A stretch of 64,000 nucleotides of DNA. It comes from Burkholderia sp. L27(2015). Its GTDB lineage: Bacteria; Pseudomonadota; Gammaproteobacteria; Burkholderiales; Burkholderiaceae. Below the pieces are notes generated by a model that saw only the letters and a list, made by a program, of their open reading frames with translations, was not told the origin of the DNA and ran no database searches. Position numbers and translations under genes: made by a program. Below, one piece after another: positions 52,078 to 59,367 of this stretch (its first letter is position 1; each line of letters opens with the position of its first letter). The DNA is taken from NCBI RefSeq assembly GCF_009765705.1, contig NZ_LMUX01000009.1, positions 1 through 64,000 on the forward strand. Reading direction: 5' to 3'.

Positions 52078-53099
52078 GAGACCCACAACCGCCGCGGGGC
52101 GTACCAAAGACCATCAAAAACGAGCACGGCGGAAAGATGTTCTATGTCGCCACCCGCACGCTGACGTCAACTACAGACAAGACAGTGAAGGAAATTGTCG
52201 TCCATACCTGTGAAGACAAGTGGTTGGAATTGCAAAAAGAAGCGGAAGCCATCGTTGCACCTAGGGGAGAGTTGATTACAGACCCGTATGCGCGCAATGC
52301 GCGAATCAACGCCGCATATGCACGACTTTGGCTCGAAGATAAGCGCTTCCAGTGGGCCGGGCTCGCCGCTTTCGCGTCGAAGCAGGTCGGTTGCGGCATG
52401 CTACATGCGGCGAAGCTTAAGCAGGAGGCCAACGAATTAGAGGATTATTCGCGTGCATCAATGGGTGACCCAACCATTAGTGATGGCTATGCGGTGATGG
52501 CGAAGTCCTCCTCGCAAATGCTTTCTTTGTTGGCGTTGGGTAATACAGCGCTATTCCTGGATATTTATCCGCTGCATTTGTTTTACAAGCGGTATGGCAT
52601 CCAACGGTTTGAGGCGTGTCAGTATGATCGGCAGAAAATTGCAGATAAAGTCCTATGGCCAGTCGATCCGAAAATCTTGCCATTTGGTTATCCGTTTTAC
52701 GAAATTTTAAGAGGCTTCCAGCAAGTCGACGAAGGCAAGATAATGCGAAGCGTCGATAGTCTAGCCAGCCACGAACAGTTGAATATTCTGCAAAAAGTCT
52801 TGTACAACCGACCCGACATGCGGTTGCTCTTGAAGAGCAATCAGGCCGCATGGGTGACGGGCATACCAACTGGCGTTGCAGCCGAAATCCAGCTTACACT
52901 GGCCGCGCAGTGCAGTCCTGTTGCTGACCGAACAGAGACTTTCCCGCGGACCTTGACCGCTGATCTCGCTGACCCAGATCAGCGCATGGCGTTCGTCATG
53001 CACGGTGCCCAACGCTTCGACATGCTCGTGAATGGACCTGCGCGCAGGGACATAGAACAGTCGATGATCATCATTGCGACCGGCTCCAGCCTTCGATGA
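52074..53099 (+). CDS. unrecognised protein, putative T6SS effector cargo
   Basis: 341 residues, GTG start overlapping the PAAR stop. I do not recognise a family. Visible features: N-terminal PPRGVPKTIKNEHGGKMFYVATRTLTS, a Trp/Phe-rich segment KRFQWAGLAAFASKQVGCGMLHAAKL, and a moderately hydrophobic stretch SQMLSLLALGNTALFLDIYPLHLF near 180-205. There is no classical signal peptide. Position between a PAAR gene and a small membrane-anchored protein gene is the standard effector/immunity arrangement, so a toxin role is inferred from context. The activity, for example lipase, pore former or nuclease, cannot be assigned. Confidence 0.55.
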   Translation: MRDPQPPRGVPKTIKNEHGGKMFYVATRTLTSTTDKTVKEIVVHTCEDKWLELQKEAEAIVAPRGELITDPYARNARINAAYARLWLEDKRFQWAGLAAFASKQVGCGMLHAAKLKQEANELEDYSRASMGDPTISDGYAVMAKSSSQMLSLLALGNTALFLDIYPLHLFYKRYGIQRFEACQYDRQKIADKVLWPVDPKILPFGYPFYEILRGFQQVDEGKIMRSVDSLASHEQLNILQKVLYNRPDMRLLLKSNQAAWVTGIPTGVAAEIQLTLAAQCSPVADRTETFPRTLTADLADPDQRMAFVMHGAQRFDMLVNGPARRDIEQSMIIIATGSSLR

Positions 53100-53746
53100 A
53101 TCGTCCTCGGTATATTTATGCAGTCGCTGGAATCGCGGTAGCCGTTGCGGCAGCGGTATGGATAAAGCACGACTACTTGGTTCCAACGACCACGCTCTCA
53201 CTACGAATCGGTGAAACCTATGATGACGTCATAAAAGGATCGACGTACCCGGTCGAGAGGAACTCCGTTCCGCCCAGCGAAAAACCGTATTACGGCGGTT
53301 CGACCTGGATATCGAAACCGGCCGTTGTCATCGTATTCAACGACCCCGAGTATGGCTTTACTCTTCCGCCTACCAAGTTTGGCGCGGTTGGGTACGAAGA
53401 TCGAAAAGTTGTAACGATTACTTCGTCACCGATGCTTGACGCGTTGCCGTTTGACGAAGCGATTGCCCTATTGAATCGGCTGCAGGCCGATTTCAAGAAG
53501 GCTGGCTGGCTACCCATCAGAACCTCGGCTGACGGTCCCCCGGACTGGTTCGATACGCGCTCACCGGAAGGGATTAAAGAATTACGTGTGGGCGGGAGCC
53601 GCGGATTGTCTGCTACGGAAAGGTATCGCATGATTTTCAATTTCAAATGCTGGGAGGAGTGCCGTCCCGAGCCTAGCGCGAAATCTGTATACCTCATCGA
53701 CGTAAGCATGGGTGAACCGCTTACCCCGGAGACGGAACAGCAATGA
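53096..53746 (+). CDS. membrane-anchored putative immunity protein
   Basis: 216 residues, ATG overlapping the previous stop by 4 bases. The N-terminal MNRPRYIYAVAGIAVAVAAAVWIKH is a membrane anchor, and the rest (YDDVIKGSTYPVERNS, STWISKPAVVIVFNDPEYGFTLPPTKFG) would lie in the periplasm. Such proteins often neutralise a periplasm-active T6SS toxin. Overlaps on both junctions indicate one transcription unit. An excellent terminator follows the stop. No enzyme motif is visible. A decayed copy of the N-terminus lies right behind the terminator. Confidence 0.6.
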   Translation: MNRPRYIYAVAGIAVAVAAAVWIKHDYLVPTTTLSLRIGETYDDVIKGSTYPVERNSVPPSEKPYYGGSTWISKPAVVIVFNDPEYGFTLPPTKFGAVGYEDRKVVTITSSPMLDALPFDEAIALLNRLQADFKKAGWLPIRTSADGPPDWFDTRSPEGIKELRVGGSRGLSATERYRMIFNFKCWEECRPEPSAKSVYLIDVSMGEPLTPETEQQ

Positions 53747-53754
53747 ATTGCAAT

Positions 53755-53791
53755 TGGCAGCGGCGCTCCGCGAAGCGCCGCTGCCATTTTT
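53755..53791 (+). terminator. strong rho-independent terminator of the PAAR operon
   Basis: A perfect 13-bp stem tggcagcggcgct / agcgccgctgcca with a 6-base loop (ccgcga) is followed by five T (53787-53791). It lies nine bases beyond the immunity gene stop. Confidence 0.92.
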
Positions 53792-53949
53792 ATGCATTCG
53801 TCGCATTCGTCGCGGCAGCGGTATGGGCAAAGCACGGTTCAGCCGCCTGCACGATATCCGCAGGGGTGATATGGTGTCGTGCGCCCAGGCACTCAGCGAT
53901 CGATACGTGTCTTAGCCAGGCAGCACAAATGACATTGATGACGTGGTGA
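53787..53949 (+). pseudogene. decayed copy of the immunity gene N-terminus
   Basis: Right after the terminator the DNA reads tttatgcattcgtcgcattcgtcgcggcagcggtatgggcaaagcacg, parallel to the immunity gene start (tttatgcagtcgctggaatcgcg.. gcggcagcggtatggataaagcacg). In translation the copy gives FYAFVAFVAAAVWAKHG against YAVAGIAVAVAAAVWIKHD. The rest of the frame does not continue the immunity protein. No conserved start is visible; it is a relic. Confidence 0.6.
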
Positions 53950-54168
53950 GCGGCCGGTTGAGAGAGGCGCACGCTTGCACGTTATCGTCACGAGCGTCTT
54001 CTATCATTCGACTTGGTGAAACGGTCAGACCGCGTCGCTTGCTTCTCAATGAAAACCGCTCTGGAAACAGGGCTTTTTCTTTGATACGCGCGCGCTCCCG
54101 AAACCTCGGACGACTCGGCATCACCCATCCCAACACTCGATCGCGCATATTGGACTGAAAGCAGCATC

Positions 54169-55413
54169 ATGATGATGGAAAAGAATCAACCGGCGGTTGA
54201 CCCGACCCCGGAAAGCGGCGACTCGTCTCCTTTGCGCGCGTGGCTGGCGGTGGGATCAGTAACGCTCGGCGCGTTTGCGTTTGTCACGACGGAGTTTTTG
54301 CCCGTCGGTCTGTTGCCACAAGTTGCGCGCGATCTGGGCGTCACGCCCGGCACTGCCGGTTTGATGGTGACCGTACCCGGTGTCATCGCCGCAATTTCAG
54401 CTCCGGGCCTGATGCTGGGCGCAGGGCGTATCGATCGTCGCCATATCCTGCTGATACTGTCGGTCTTGCTGTTGGCGTCCAACCTGATATCGGCATTCGC
54501 CCCCAGCTTCGGGGTCATGCTGCTGGGACGCGCGATACTCGGCGCGAGCTTGGGCGGTTTCTGGACATTAGCGCTGGCAGCGGCAGGACGGCTGGTGCGA
54601 CCCAACGACGCAGCGAGAGCAACAGCGATGATACTAACCGGGGTGACGTGCGCGACGGTGATCGGCGTGCCGCTCGGCACGTTTATCTCGGGCTTGGCGT
54701 CGTGGCGCGCGTCGTTTATGGTGACCGGCGGATTGGTCGCGGTCGCATTGGCTGCGCAAGCATTGCTGGTTCCTTCGCTACCATCGACGGCCGCTCTGCG
54801 ATTCGCCGATCTCGTCGCGCTATGGCGCCGTGCCCATGCACGTAGAAGTTTGCTGATGGTCGCGCTGATCTTCGGCGCGCACTTTTCTTCCTACACCTAC
54901 ATCGCGCCGTTCCTGCTGCAAAACGCGAGCTTCAGTGTCTCAAGCATTACGTGGTTGCTGCTCGGCTTCGGCTTCGTCGGGTTCGTCTCCAACGCCGCGT
55001 TCTCTGCGCTCGTCACGCGCAATCTGAAAGCATCGCTGGGGACCGTAGTATCGCTGCTCATGTTCGCGTTGTTGACGATGCCGCTGCTGCGGCATTCCGA
55101 ATCTGCGGTGACGGTTACGGTACTGCTGTGGGGCGTCGCGTTTGGCGCCATTCCGCTATGCCTTAGCGTATGGGTGCAACTCGCGACACCTGATCTGCCC
55201 GAGGCGGGCTCGGCCTTGTTCGTCGGCATCATCCAGGTAGCGATCGCAGTCGGTTCCCTGGTGGGCGGCACAGTGGTGGACCGGGTCGGCATCCCTGCCG
55301 ATTTCTGGTTCGGCAGCGCGCTCGCGTTCCTGGGGCTGGCCGCAATCGCCGGTTTCGGTGCGGTCGGAAAGACCCTCGCCCATACGGGCACCAGTCAGGT
55401 CCGACCCGAATAG
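54169..55413 (+). CDS. MFS transporter, DHA1 / AraJ-like efflux type
   Basis: 414 residues, about 12 membrane helices. Helix 1 and following loops read LGAFAFVTTEFLPVGLLPQVARDLGVTPGTAGLMVTVPGVIAAISAPGLMLGAGRIDRRHILL, the pattern of the AraJ/YdhP DHA1-12 branch, and motif C VIGVPLGTFISGLASWRASFMV is intact. It exports sugars, nucleosides or drugs in exchange for protons. A triple ATG (54169-54177) leaves the exact start open. It is a single gene; the leader of the NRAMP-like gene follows. Confidence 0.87.
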   Translation: MMMEKNQPAVDPTPESGDSSPLRAWLAVGSVTLGAFAFVTTEFLPVGLLPQVARDLGVTPGTAGLMVTVPGVIAAISAPGLMLGAGRIDRRHILLILSVLLLASNLISAFAPSFGVMLLGRAILGASLGGFWTLALAAAGRLVRPNDAARATAMILTGVTCATVIGVPLGTFISGLASWRASFMVTGGLVAVALAAQALLVPSLPSTAALRFADLVALWRRAHARRSLLMVALIFGAHFSSYTYIAPFLLQNASFSVSSITWLLLGFGFVGFVSNAAFSALVTRNLKASLGTVVSLLMFALLTMPLLRHSESAVTVTVLLWGVAFGAIPLCLSVWVQLATPDLPEAGSALFVGIIQVAIAVGSLVGGTVVDRVGIPADFWFGSALAFLGLAAIAGFGAVGKTLAHTGTSQVRPE

Positions 55414-55520
55414 CGCGCGATCCGGCGCCTACGGTTAGACCATTAGCACTGCTCAGATCGGACTTCTACAACCGAGTGTTGCGCCGTAATCAAAGTAATT
55501 CGGTTACGGCAAATATTCGG

Positions 55521-55548
55521 TTGACTTTCGACTCGGCCGGTACATAAA
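55521..55548 (+). promoter_or_regulatory. possible sigma70 promoter of the NRAMP-like leader
   Basis: TTGACT (55521-55526) is followed after 16 bases by CATAAA (55543-55548); the -10 is a modest match to TATAAT. If used, the transcript would begin near 55556 and carry a leader of about 730 bases before the transporter start at 56286. The assignment is tentative. Confidence 0.4.
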
Positions 55549-55872
55549 ATTCGCCTGTTCTCACAAATGGGGCTGACGCCTTGGACACCAGTAGTTGTAG
55601 ATCCTTGAAGGGTTTTACCGCCCGATAAGCAAGACGTCCGCGCTTTTTTCTTCGCCGCCGTCTTGCCGAACGGGCAAGCGGTGCGCATCGTAGCAATACC
55701 TCCTGTGCACCCATTTTCGCCGTATTGACGTTGTGCTTTTGCACGTCCATACGGCATCGAGTCACGAGCGCCGCTCGTGATGTGTGCGCTCGCGCTCGTC
55801 CTCCTTCAACGGAGCGGCGTGAGCACGCGCAGGGATAAACACGTTCGCCGAGAACGAATTTAAGGAGCTTCC

Positions 55873-55938
55873 ATGCCGGACAGTGACAGTTACCCGTTAC
55901 ACCGCCTCACTTTGCCTTTATCCAAGGGAAGCGAGTAG
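55873..55938 (+). CDS. short leader ORF, MgtL-like
   Basis: 21 codons after a strong aaggag site (55862-55867) with 5 bases to the ATG. The peptide starts MPDSDSYPLHRLTLPL, acidic and proline-rich in its first residues and then basic/hydrophobic. This echoes the MgtL leader (acidic/Pro start, then P-L-x-R), whose translation destabilises ribosomes at low Mg2+. An RNA stem (55937-55941 with 55975-55979) begins at the stop codon. It lies upstream of an NRAMP-related transporter. Whether it is translated is not known; the ribosome site and position argue that it is. Confidence 0.5.
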   Translation: MPDSDSYPLHRLTLPLSKGSE

Positions 55939-55979
55939 ACCGTCGCGGCTACCTGCGCCATGCGCATTGCTCCGGGTCT
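55937..55979 (+). promoter_or_regulatory. RNA hairpins just after the leader ORF
   Basis: An outer stem AGACC (55937-55941) with GGTCT (55975-55979) encloses a perfect TGCGC-CAT-GCGCA hairpin (55954-55966). The outer stem begins in the leader ORF stop codon, so a ribosome halted near the end of the ORF would prevent it from forming. This is the classical geometry of translation-linked attenuation, seen here only by base pairing. Confidence 0.35.
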
Positions 55980-56027
55980 GCTGGCTTCCGTGAATCACAC
56001 GTCGAGCCTAATACTCGGAGAAGTGCC

Positions 56028-56168
56028 ATGAACTTCGGCCTGCTGCTGCCGCACCTTCCCAACGTCCAAGAATCCCGTACCCACTACGACGCGATGCTGC
56101 GTCTGCATGGGACTAGCGAGCATCGGCTTGCGGCGTTTTGGAATCGTCTGAAGGCGCTCGTTTCCTGA
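56028..56168 (+). CDS. second small leader ORF (46 residues)
   Basis: The ATG at 56028 has a ggag site 7 bases upstream. The protein begins MNFGLLLPHLPNVQESRTHY and ends FWNRLKALVS, with a hydrophobic beginning and a basic end. No family was recognised. The stop TGA is immediately followed by nine T (56169-56177), and AGCGAGC / GCTCGTT pairing is possible around the last codons, so the T run may belong to a terminator or attenuator. It is separated from the transporter by about 117 bases. Confidence 0.5.
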   Translation: MNFGLLLPHLPNVQESRTHYDAMLRLHGTSEHRLAAFWNRLKALVS

Positions 56169-56285
56169 TTTTTTTTTGCGTGCTGCGGCGATACGCAAGG
56201 GAAACCATAGCCTCGGATGGCGGTTGCCTTTACGTATGCTGTCGGCGCGTGTTCGATTACATACCGCCTTCACGAGAAAACGAAC

Positions 56286-57953
56286 ATGTCGACGCCATCG
56301 AATATCTCACCACCCCGCTCCGCCGTTCTCGATGATGCCCATGTCGGGGACATCCGCGGCGCCTTGGGCACCATTGCACACCACGACACGGCGCCTCGCA
56401 CCGACTGGTGGGCACGCATACGAACCCTGCTGGCTATACTCGGCCCCGGCCTCATCGTCATGGTGGGCGACAACGACGCCGGCGCGTTCGGGACTTACAC
56501 GCAAGCCGGGCAAAACTACGGCACCACGCTGCTGTGGACGCTCTTGCTTCTGGTGCCGGTGCTCTTCGTCAATCAGGAAATGGTATTGCGTCTAGGCGCG
56601 GTTACGGGCGTGGGTCACGCGCGTCTTATCTTTGAGCGCTTCGGCAAGTTCTGGGGCGCATTCAGCGTGATCGATCTGTTTATCCTCAATGCGCTGACCA
56701 TCGTTACGGAGTTCATCGGGATCACGTTCGTCCTCGATTTCTTCGGCATATCCAAAATTCTGGGCGTATGTATCGCGGCCGCTCTGACGATGGCTGCAGT
56801 CAGTACCGGCAGCTTCAGGCGGTTCGAGCGTTTTGCGGTTGGGTTATGTTTGCTGAGCTTGCTGCTGATTCCGGTATTGGTATCGATTCATCCGCCGGTA
56901 GCGCAAATGTCGCGCGACTTCTTCATTCCGAACTGGCCTGCAAATTCCAAGCTCAGCGATGTGATGTTGCTGGTCATCGGTATTGTCGGTACGACTGTCG
57001 CGCCATGGCAGCTGTTCTTCCAACAAAGCTATGTCATCGACAAGCGCATCACACCGCGCTTCATGAAATATGAAAAGGCCGATCTTTGGATTGGTATCGT
57101 ATTTGTGTTGATCGGCGGCATCGCCATGATGTCTTTCTGTGCGGCGATGTATGCCGGCAAGCCCGAAATTGGGAATTTCACCGATGCAGGAGGTGTGATC
57201 GCCGGCCTGAGCAGGTATGTCGGACATACCTCTGCGGTCATTTTTGCGATCGCGCTATTGGATGCCTGCATCATCGGTGCGGCAGCGGTCTCGCTGTCGA
57301 CTGCGTATGCCATAGGCGATGTCTTCAAGATTCGCCATTCGCTGCATCGCGGTGTGGGCGATGCCAAGGGCTTCTACCTCGTCTACTTCGCCATCATTGC
57401 AGCCGCTGCCGCGTTGGTGTTGATTCCAGGCAGCCCGCTAGGGCTTCTGACTGAGGCTGTTCAAACCCTCGCCGGCGTATTGCTGCCGAGCGCCACGGTG
57501 TTCCTGCTGCTCTTGTGCAATGACAAGGCTGTGTTGGGGCCCTGGGTCAACTCGAAGAAACTCAATGTGTTTACGGGGGCCGTGGTTTGGGTTCTGGTGA
57601 TGCTGTCCATTATTTTGACGGCGTCGGTTATCTACCCGGATATCAGCGGCGAGACTTTGCTTGAGATGCTGGCTGGTGGCAGCGTATTCGCCGTCGTGGG
57701 CTACGTTGCGGCATCGGTAATTCGTCGCTCGCGCAAGGACACGGTGAACGAGGTAGCACAGGCCAGCGAACCGGCGGAACCGAAGTATTCGAAGGAAGAC
57801 CGCGATTCCTGGCGGATGCCGCATCTCGACCAATTGGCAGCGCCAAACTTGACCCTGACAAAACGCATTTGGATGGGGGTCTTGCGAGGATATTTGATCG
57901 TTGCTGTGGGTCTGGTCGTCGTGAAGGTTGTGCAAGTGGCGTTCTTGTCTTAG
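56286..57953 (+). CDS. NRAMP-related divalent cation transporter, probably Mg2+-type
   Basis: 555 residues from the ATG at 56286, longer than MntH (about 410). The N-terminal 40 residues are soluble, then helix 1 reads GPGLIVMVGDNDAGAFGTY and helix 6 reads GIVGTTVAPWQLFFQQSYVID. The canonical DPGN and MPH motifs of Mn/Fe NRAMPs are replaced by DNDAG and VAPW, a change also reported in NRAMP-related Mg2+ transporters; the specificity is therefore an inference. A cytoplasmic insert and a terminal helix (GYLIVAVGLVVVKVV) follow. The ribosome site is weak, so translation may depend on the upstream leader. Confidence 0.78.
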   Translation: MSTPSNISPPRSAVLDDAHVGDIRGALGTIAHHDTAPRTDWWARIRTLLAILGPGLIVMVGDNDAGAFGTYTQAGQNYGTTLLWTLLLLVPVLFVNQEMVLRLGAVTGVGHARLIFERFGKFWGAFSVIDLFILNALTIVTEFIGITFVLDFFGISKILGVCIAAALTMAAVSTGSFRRFERFAVGLCLLSLLLIPVLVSIHPPVAQMSRDFFIPNWPANSKLSDVMLLVIGIVGTTVAPWQLFFQQSYVIDKRITPRFMKYEKADLWIGIVFVLIGGIAMMSFCAAMYAGKPEIGNFTDAGGVIAGLSRYVGHTSAVIFAIALLDACIIGAAAVSLSTAYAIGDVFKIRHSLHRGVGDAKGFYLVYFAIIAAAAALVLIPGSPLGLLTEAVQTLAGVLLPSATVFLLLLCNDKAVLGPWVNSKKLNVFTGAVVWVLVMLSIILTASVIYPDISGETLLEMLAGGSVFAVVGYVAASVIRRSRKDTVNEVAQASEPAEPKYSKEDRDSWRMPHLDQLAAPNLTLTKRIWMGVLRGYLIVAVGLVVVKVVQVAFLS

Positions 57954-58053
57954 CCTTTAGAATTATCCGTGGGCGGTGTTGTGTGCGGAGACCGCTTTCG
58001 AACGGTCTGGCCGTCGGAAGCTCGCATGGTTCTACCCTGTAGCGGGGAGGCTA

Positions 58054-58986
58054 ATGATGAAACGTTCAGTGCTCGGCCCGGCCGTAGCGTTGTCGATCGG
58101 CTTCCTCGTTATCTTGTTGTTGGCGGTTGCCTTGCTCGCTCTTCTTGCAGGCGAGCACAAGGATATCGATTCGCATGCGCGCGACGATGCGGATCGCTTG
58201 GCGCTGGTGGTGGAGCGCGAGATATCACGCAATGTGGATCTGATCGACCTGTCCATAGAAGCCGTTGTCGATGGCGTCGAGCAACCCGATTTGATGGGCC
58301 TGTCGCCAGCGCTACGTGACCAAGCGCTGTTTTCGCGAGCAGCGGCTGCTCGCTATATTCGCAACGTTTCGGTATTTGACGCCAACGGTACCCTGGTCGC
58401 GCATTCTTTGGACTCAGAGAAAAAACGGGATCCTCCTTTGCGTCAGGCATTTCTGGTGGCGCGAGAGCGGAGTGCAGCGAACCAACTGCTTATAGGGCAC
58501 CCATATCTCGCTGGTGATCGGATTACTCGACTGGTCACGTTTTCTCGATCCATATGGACTACCGATCGGAAATTCGATGGCGTGGTTATTGCGACCGTCA
58601 ATCTCAACGATTTCTCCGAGCTTATTCTAGATGTTCAAAATGGCGATCGGACTGTGGTGCAGGTATCGCTGCGCGACGGCACCGAACTACTTCGAACGCG
58701 GGAACGCGAAGACCGCTCGCCGATAAGTGACAGCGCTGTGCAACGGCTCGGCGAGCAATTTGCGCTTCGGTTGGCACGCGTCATTGATCCTGGCGCGGCG
58801 CGTGGCGCGATTACGGCGCGATGGGGTGTCGTTGGCGCCCCTATGGTGGTGACGGTGAGCCTGTCCTCGTCCGATGTGTTCGCAGATTGGACACAACGTT
58901 GTGTGCGAATTGCGTTGATCTTCCTGGCAGTGTCGCTCGTCGTCGCTGCCGTGTCCGCCTACCTGGCGGTTCGGCATCTCGGCTGA
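58054..58986 (+). CDS. membrane sensor (Cache-like) protein lacking an output domain
   Basis: 310 residues from the ATG at 58054 (ATG 58057 also possible), with a ggggagg site. An N-terminal helix (LSIGFLVILLLAVALLALLAG), then a periplasmic domain with VEREISRNVDLIDLSIEAVVDGVEQPD, AARYIRNVSVFDANGTLVAHS and VATVNLNDFSELILDVQ, then a C-terminal helix (IALIFLAVSLVVAAVSAYLAV). This is the sensor half of the dCache diguanylate cyclases and kinases. The protein stops five residues after the second helix, and no GGDEF, EAL or kinase remnant follows. It could be truncated or a pure sensor subunit. Confidence 0.72.
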   Translation: MMKRSVLGPAVALSIGFLVILLLAVALLALLAGEHKDIDSHARDDADRLALVVEREISRNVDLIDLSIEAVVDGVEQPDLMGLSPALRDQALFSRAAAARYIRNVSVFDANGTLVAHSLDSEKKRDPPLRQAFLVARERSAANQLLIGHPYLAGDRITRLVTFSRSIWTTDRKFDGVVIATVNLNDFSELILDVQNGDRTVVQVSLRDGTELLRTREREDRSPISDSAVQRLGEQFALRLARVIDPGAARGAITARWGVVGAPMVVTVSLSSSDVFADWTQRCVRIALIFLAVSLVVAAVSAYLAVRHLG

Positions 58987-59367
58987 AGTCAGCTAGCTGA
59001 ACGATCTCCCTGACCCAATCGACCAACGCTTTGGTTGCCCCGCTAACGTTTAGACGGTTCCGATAACCGATAGAGCAGAGATCGTTCCGAAATGCTCATC
59101 AACGCCCAAAAATCTCCAAATAGAGAAAAACTCTTGATTACTTGCTCCAAATTAAGTATCTTCATTTGGAGATGTACGGTGGAAGAGCTGCCGTGCACGT
59201 ATGGATCAAACGGGAGCCCCAGGTCGCATGGCCGTCCTTTCTATCGACGATGTAACCGGAGAGCGCTCTCCGGGAAGACTTCTCCGGCGTATCAATGCAT
59301 TGCTCAAATCGCGAATTCAGAGGCCCTTCGTCGGCCTTGACCGCGGCATCATTGCATCGAGGAAACC
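58987..59367. promoter_or_regulatory. control region of the efflux operon
   Basis: About 380 bases before the OprM-like gene. It contains TTGATT (59134-59139), 17 bases, TATCTT (59157-59162), a plausible sigma70 promoter, overlapped by CTCCAAAT half-sites listed separately. The remaining 200 bases to the gene start hold nothing recognised; a ggaaacc ribosome site precedes the ATG at 59368. Confidence 0.5.
59112..59173. promoter_or_regulatory. CTCCAAAT half-sites over the efflux promoter
   Basis: ATCTCCAAAT (59112-59121) and its exact inverse ATTTGGAGAT (59164-59173) flank the promoter, and CTCCAAAT (59145-59152) lies in the spacer. The two direct copies are 31 bases apart, three helical turns. 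One half-site is upstream of -35, one within the spacer, one downstream of -10. This is a good operator layout for repression. The MarR gene at the right edge is a candidate binder. Confidence 0.6.

Noticed and set aside
55490-55765. 91-residue open frame on the minus strand before the NRAMP-like leader
   Set aside because: Arg/Lys-rich low-information sequence without a recognised family or ribosome site.
59092-59340. 82-residue frame in the efflux control region
   Set aside because: It runs across promoter and operator sequence and has no family; no ribosome site.
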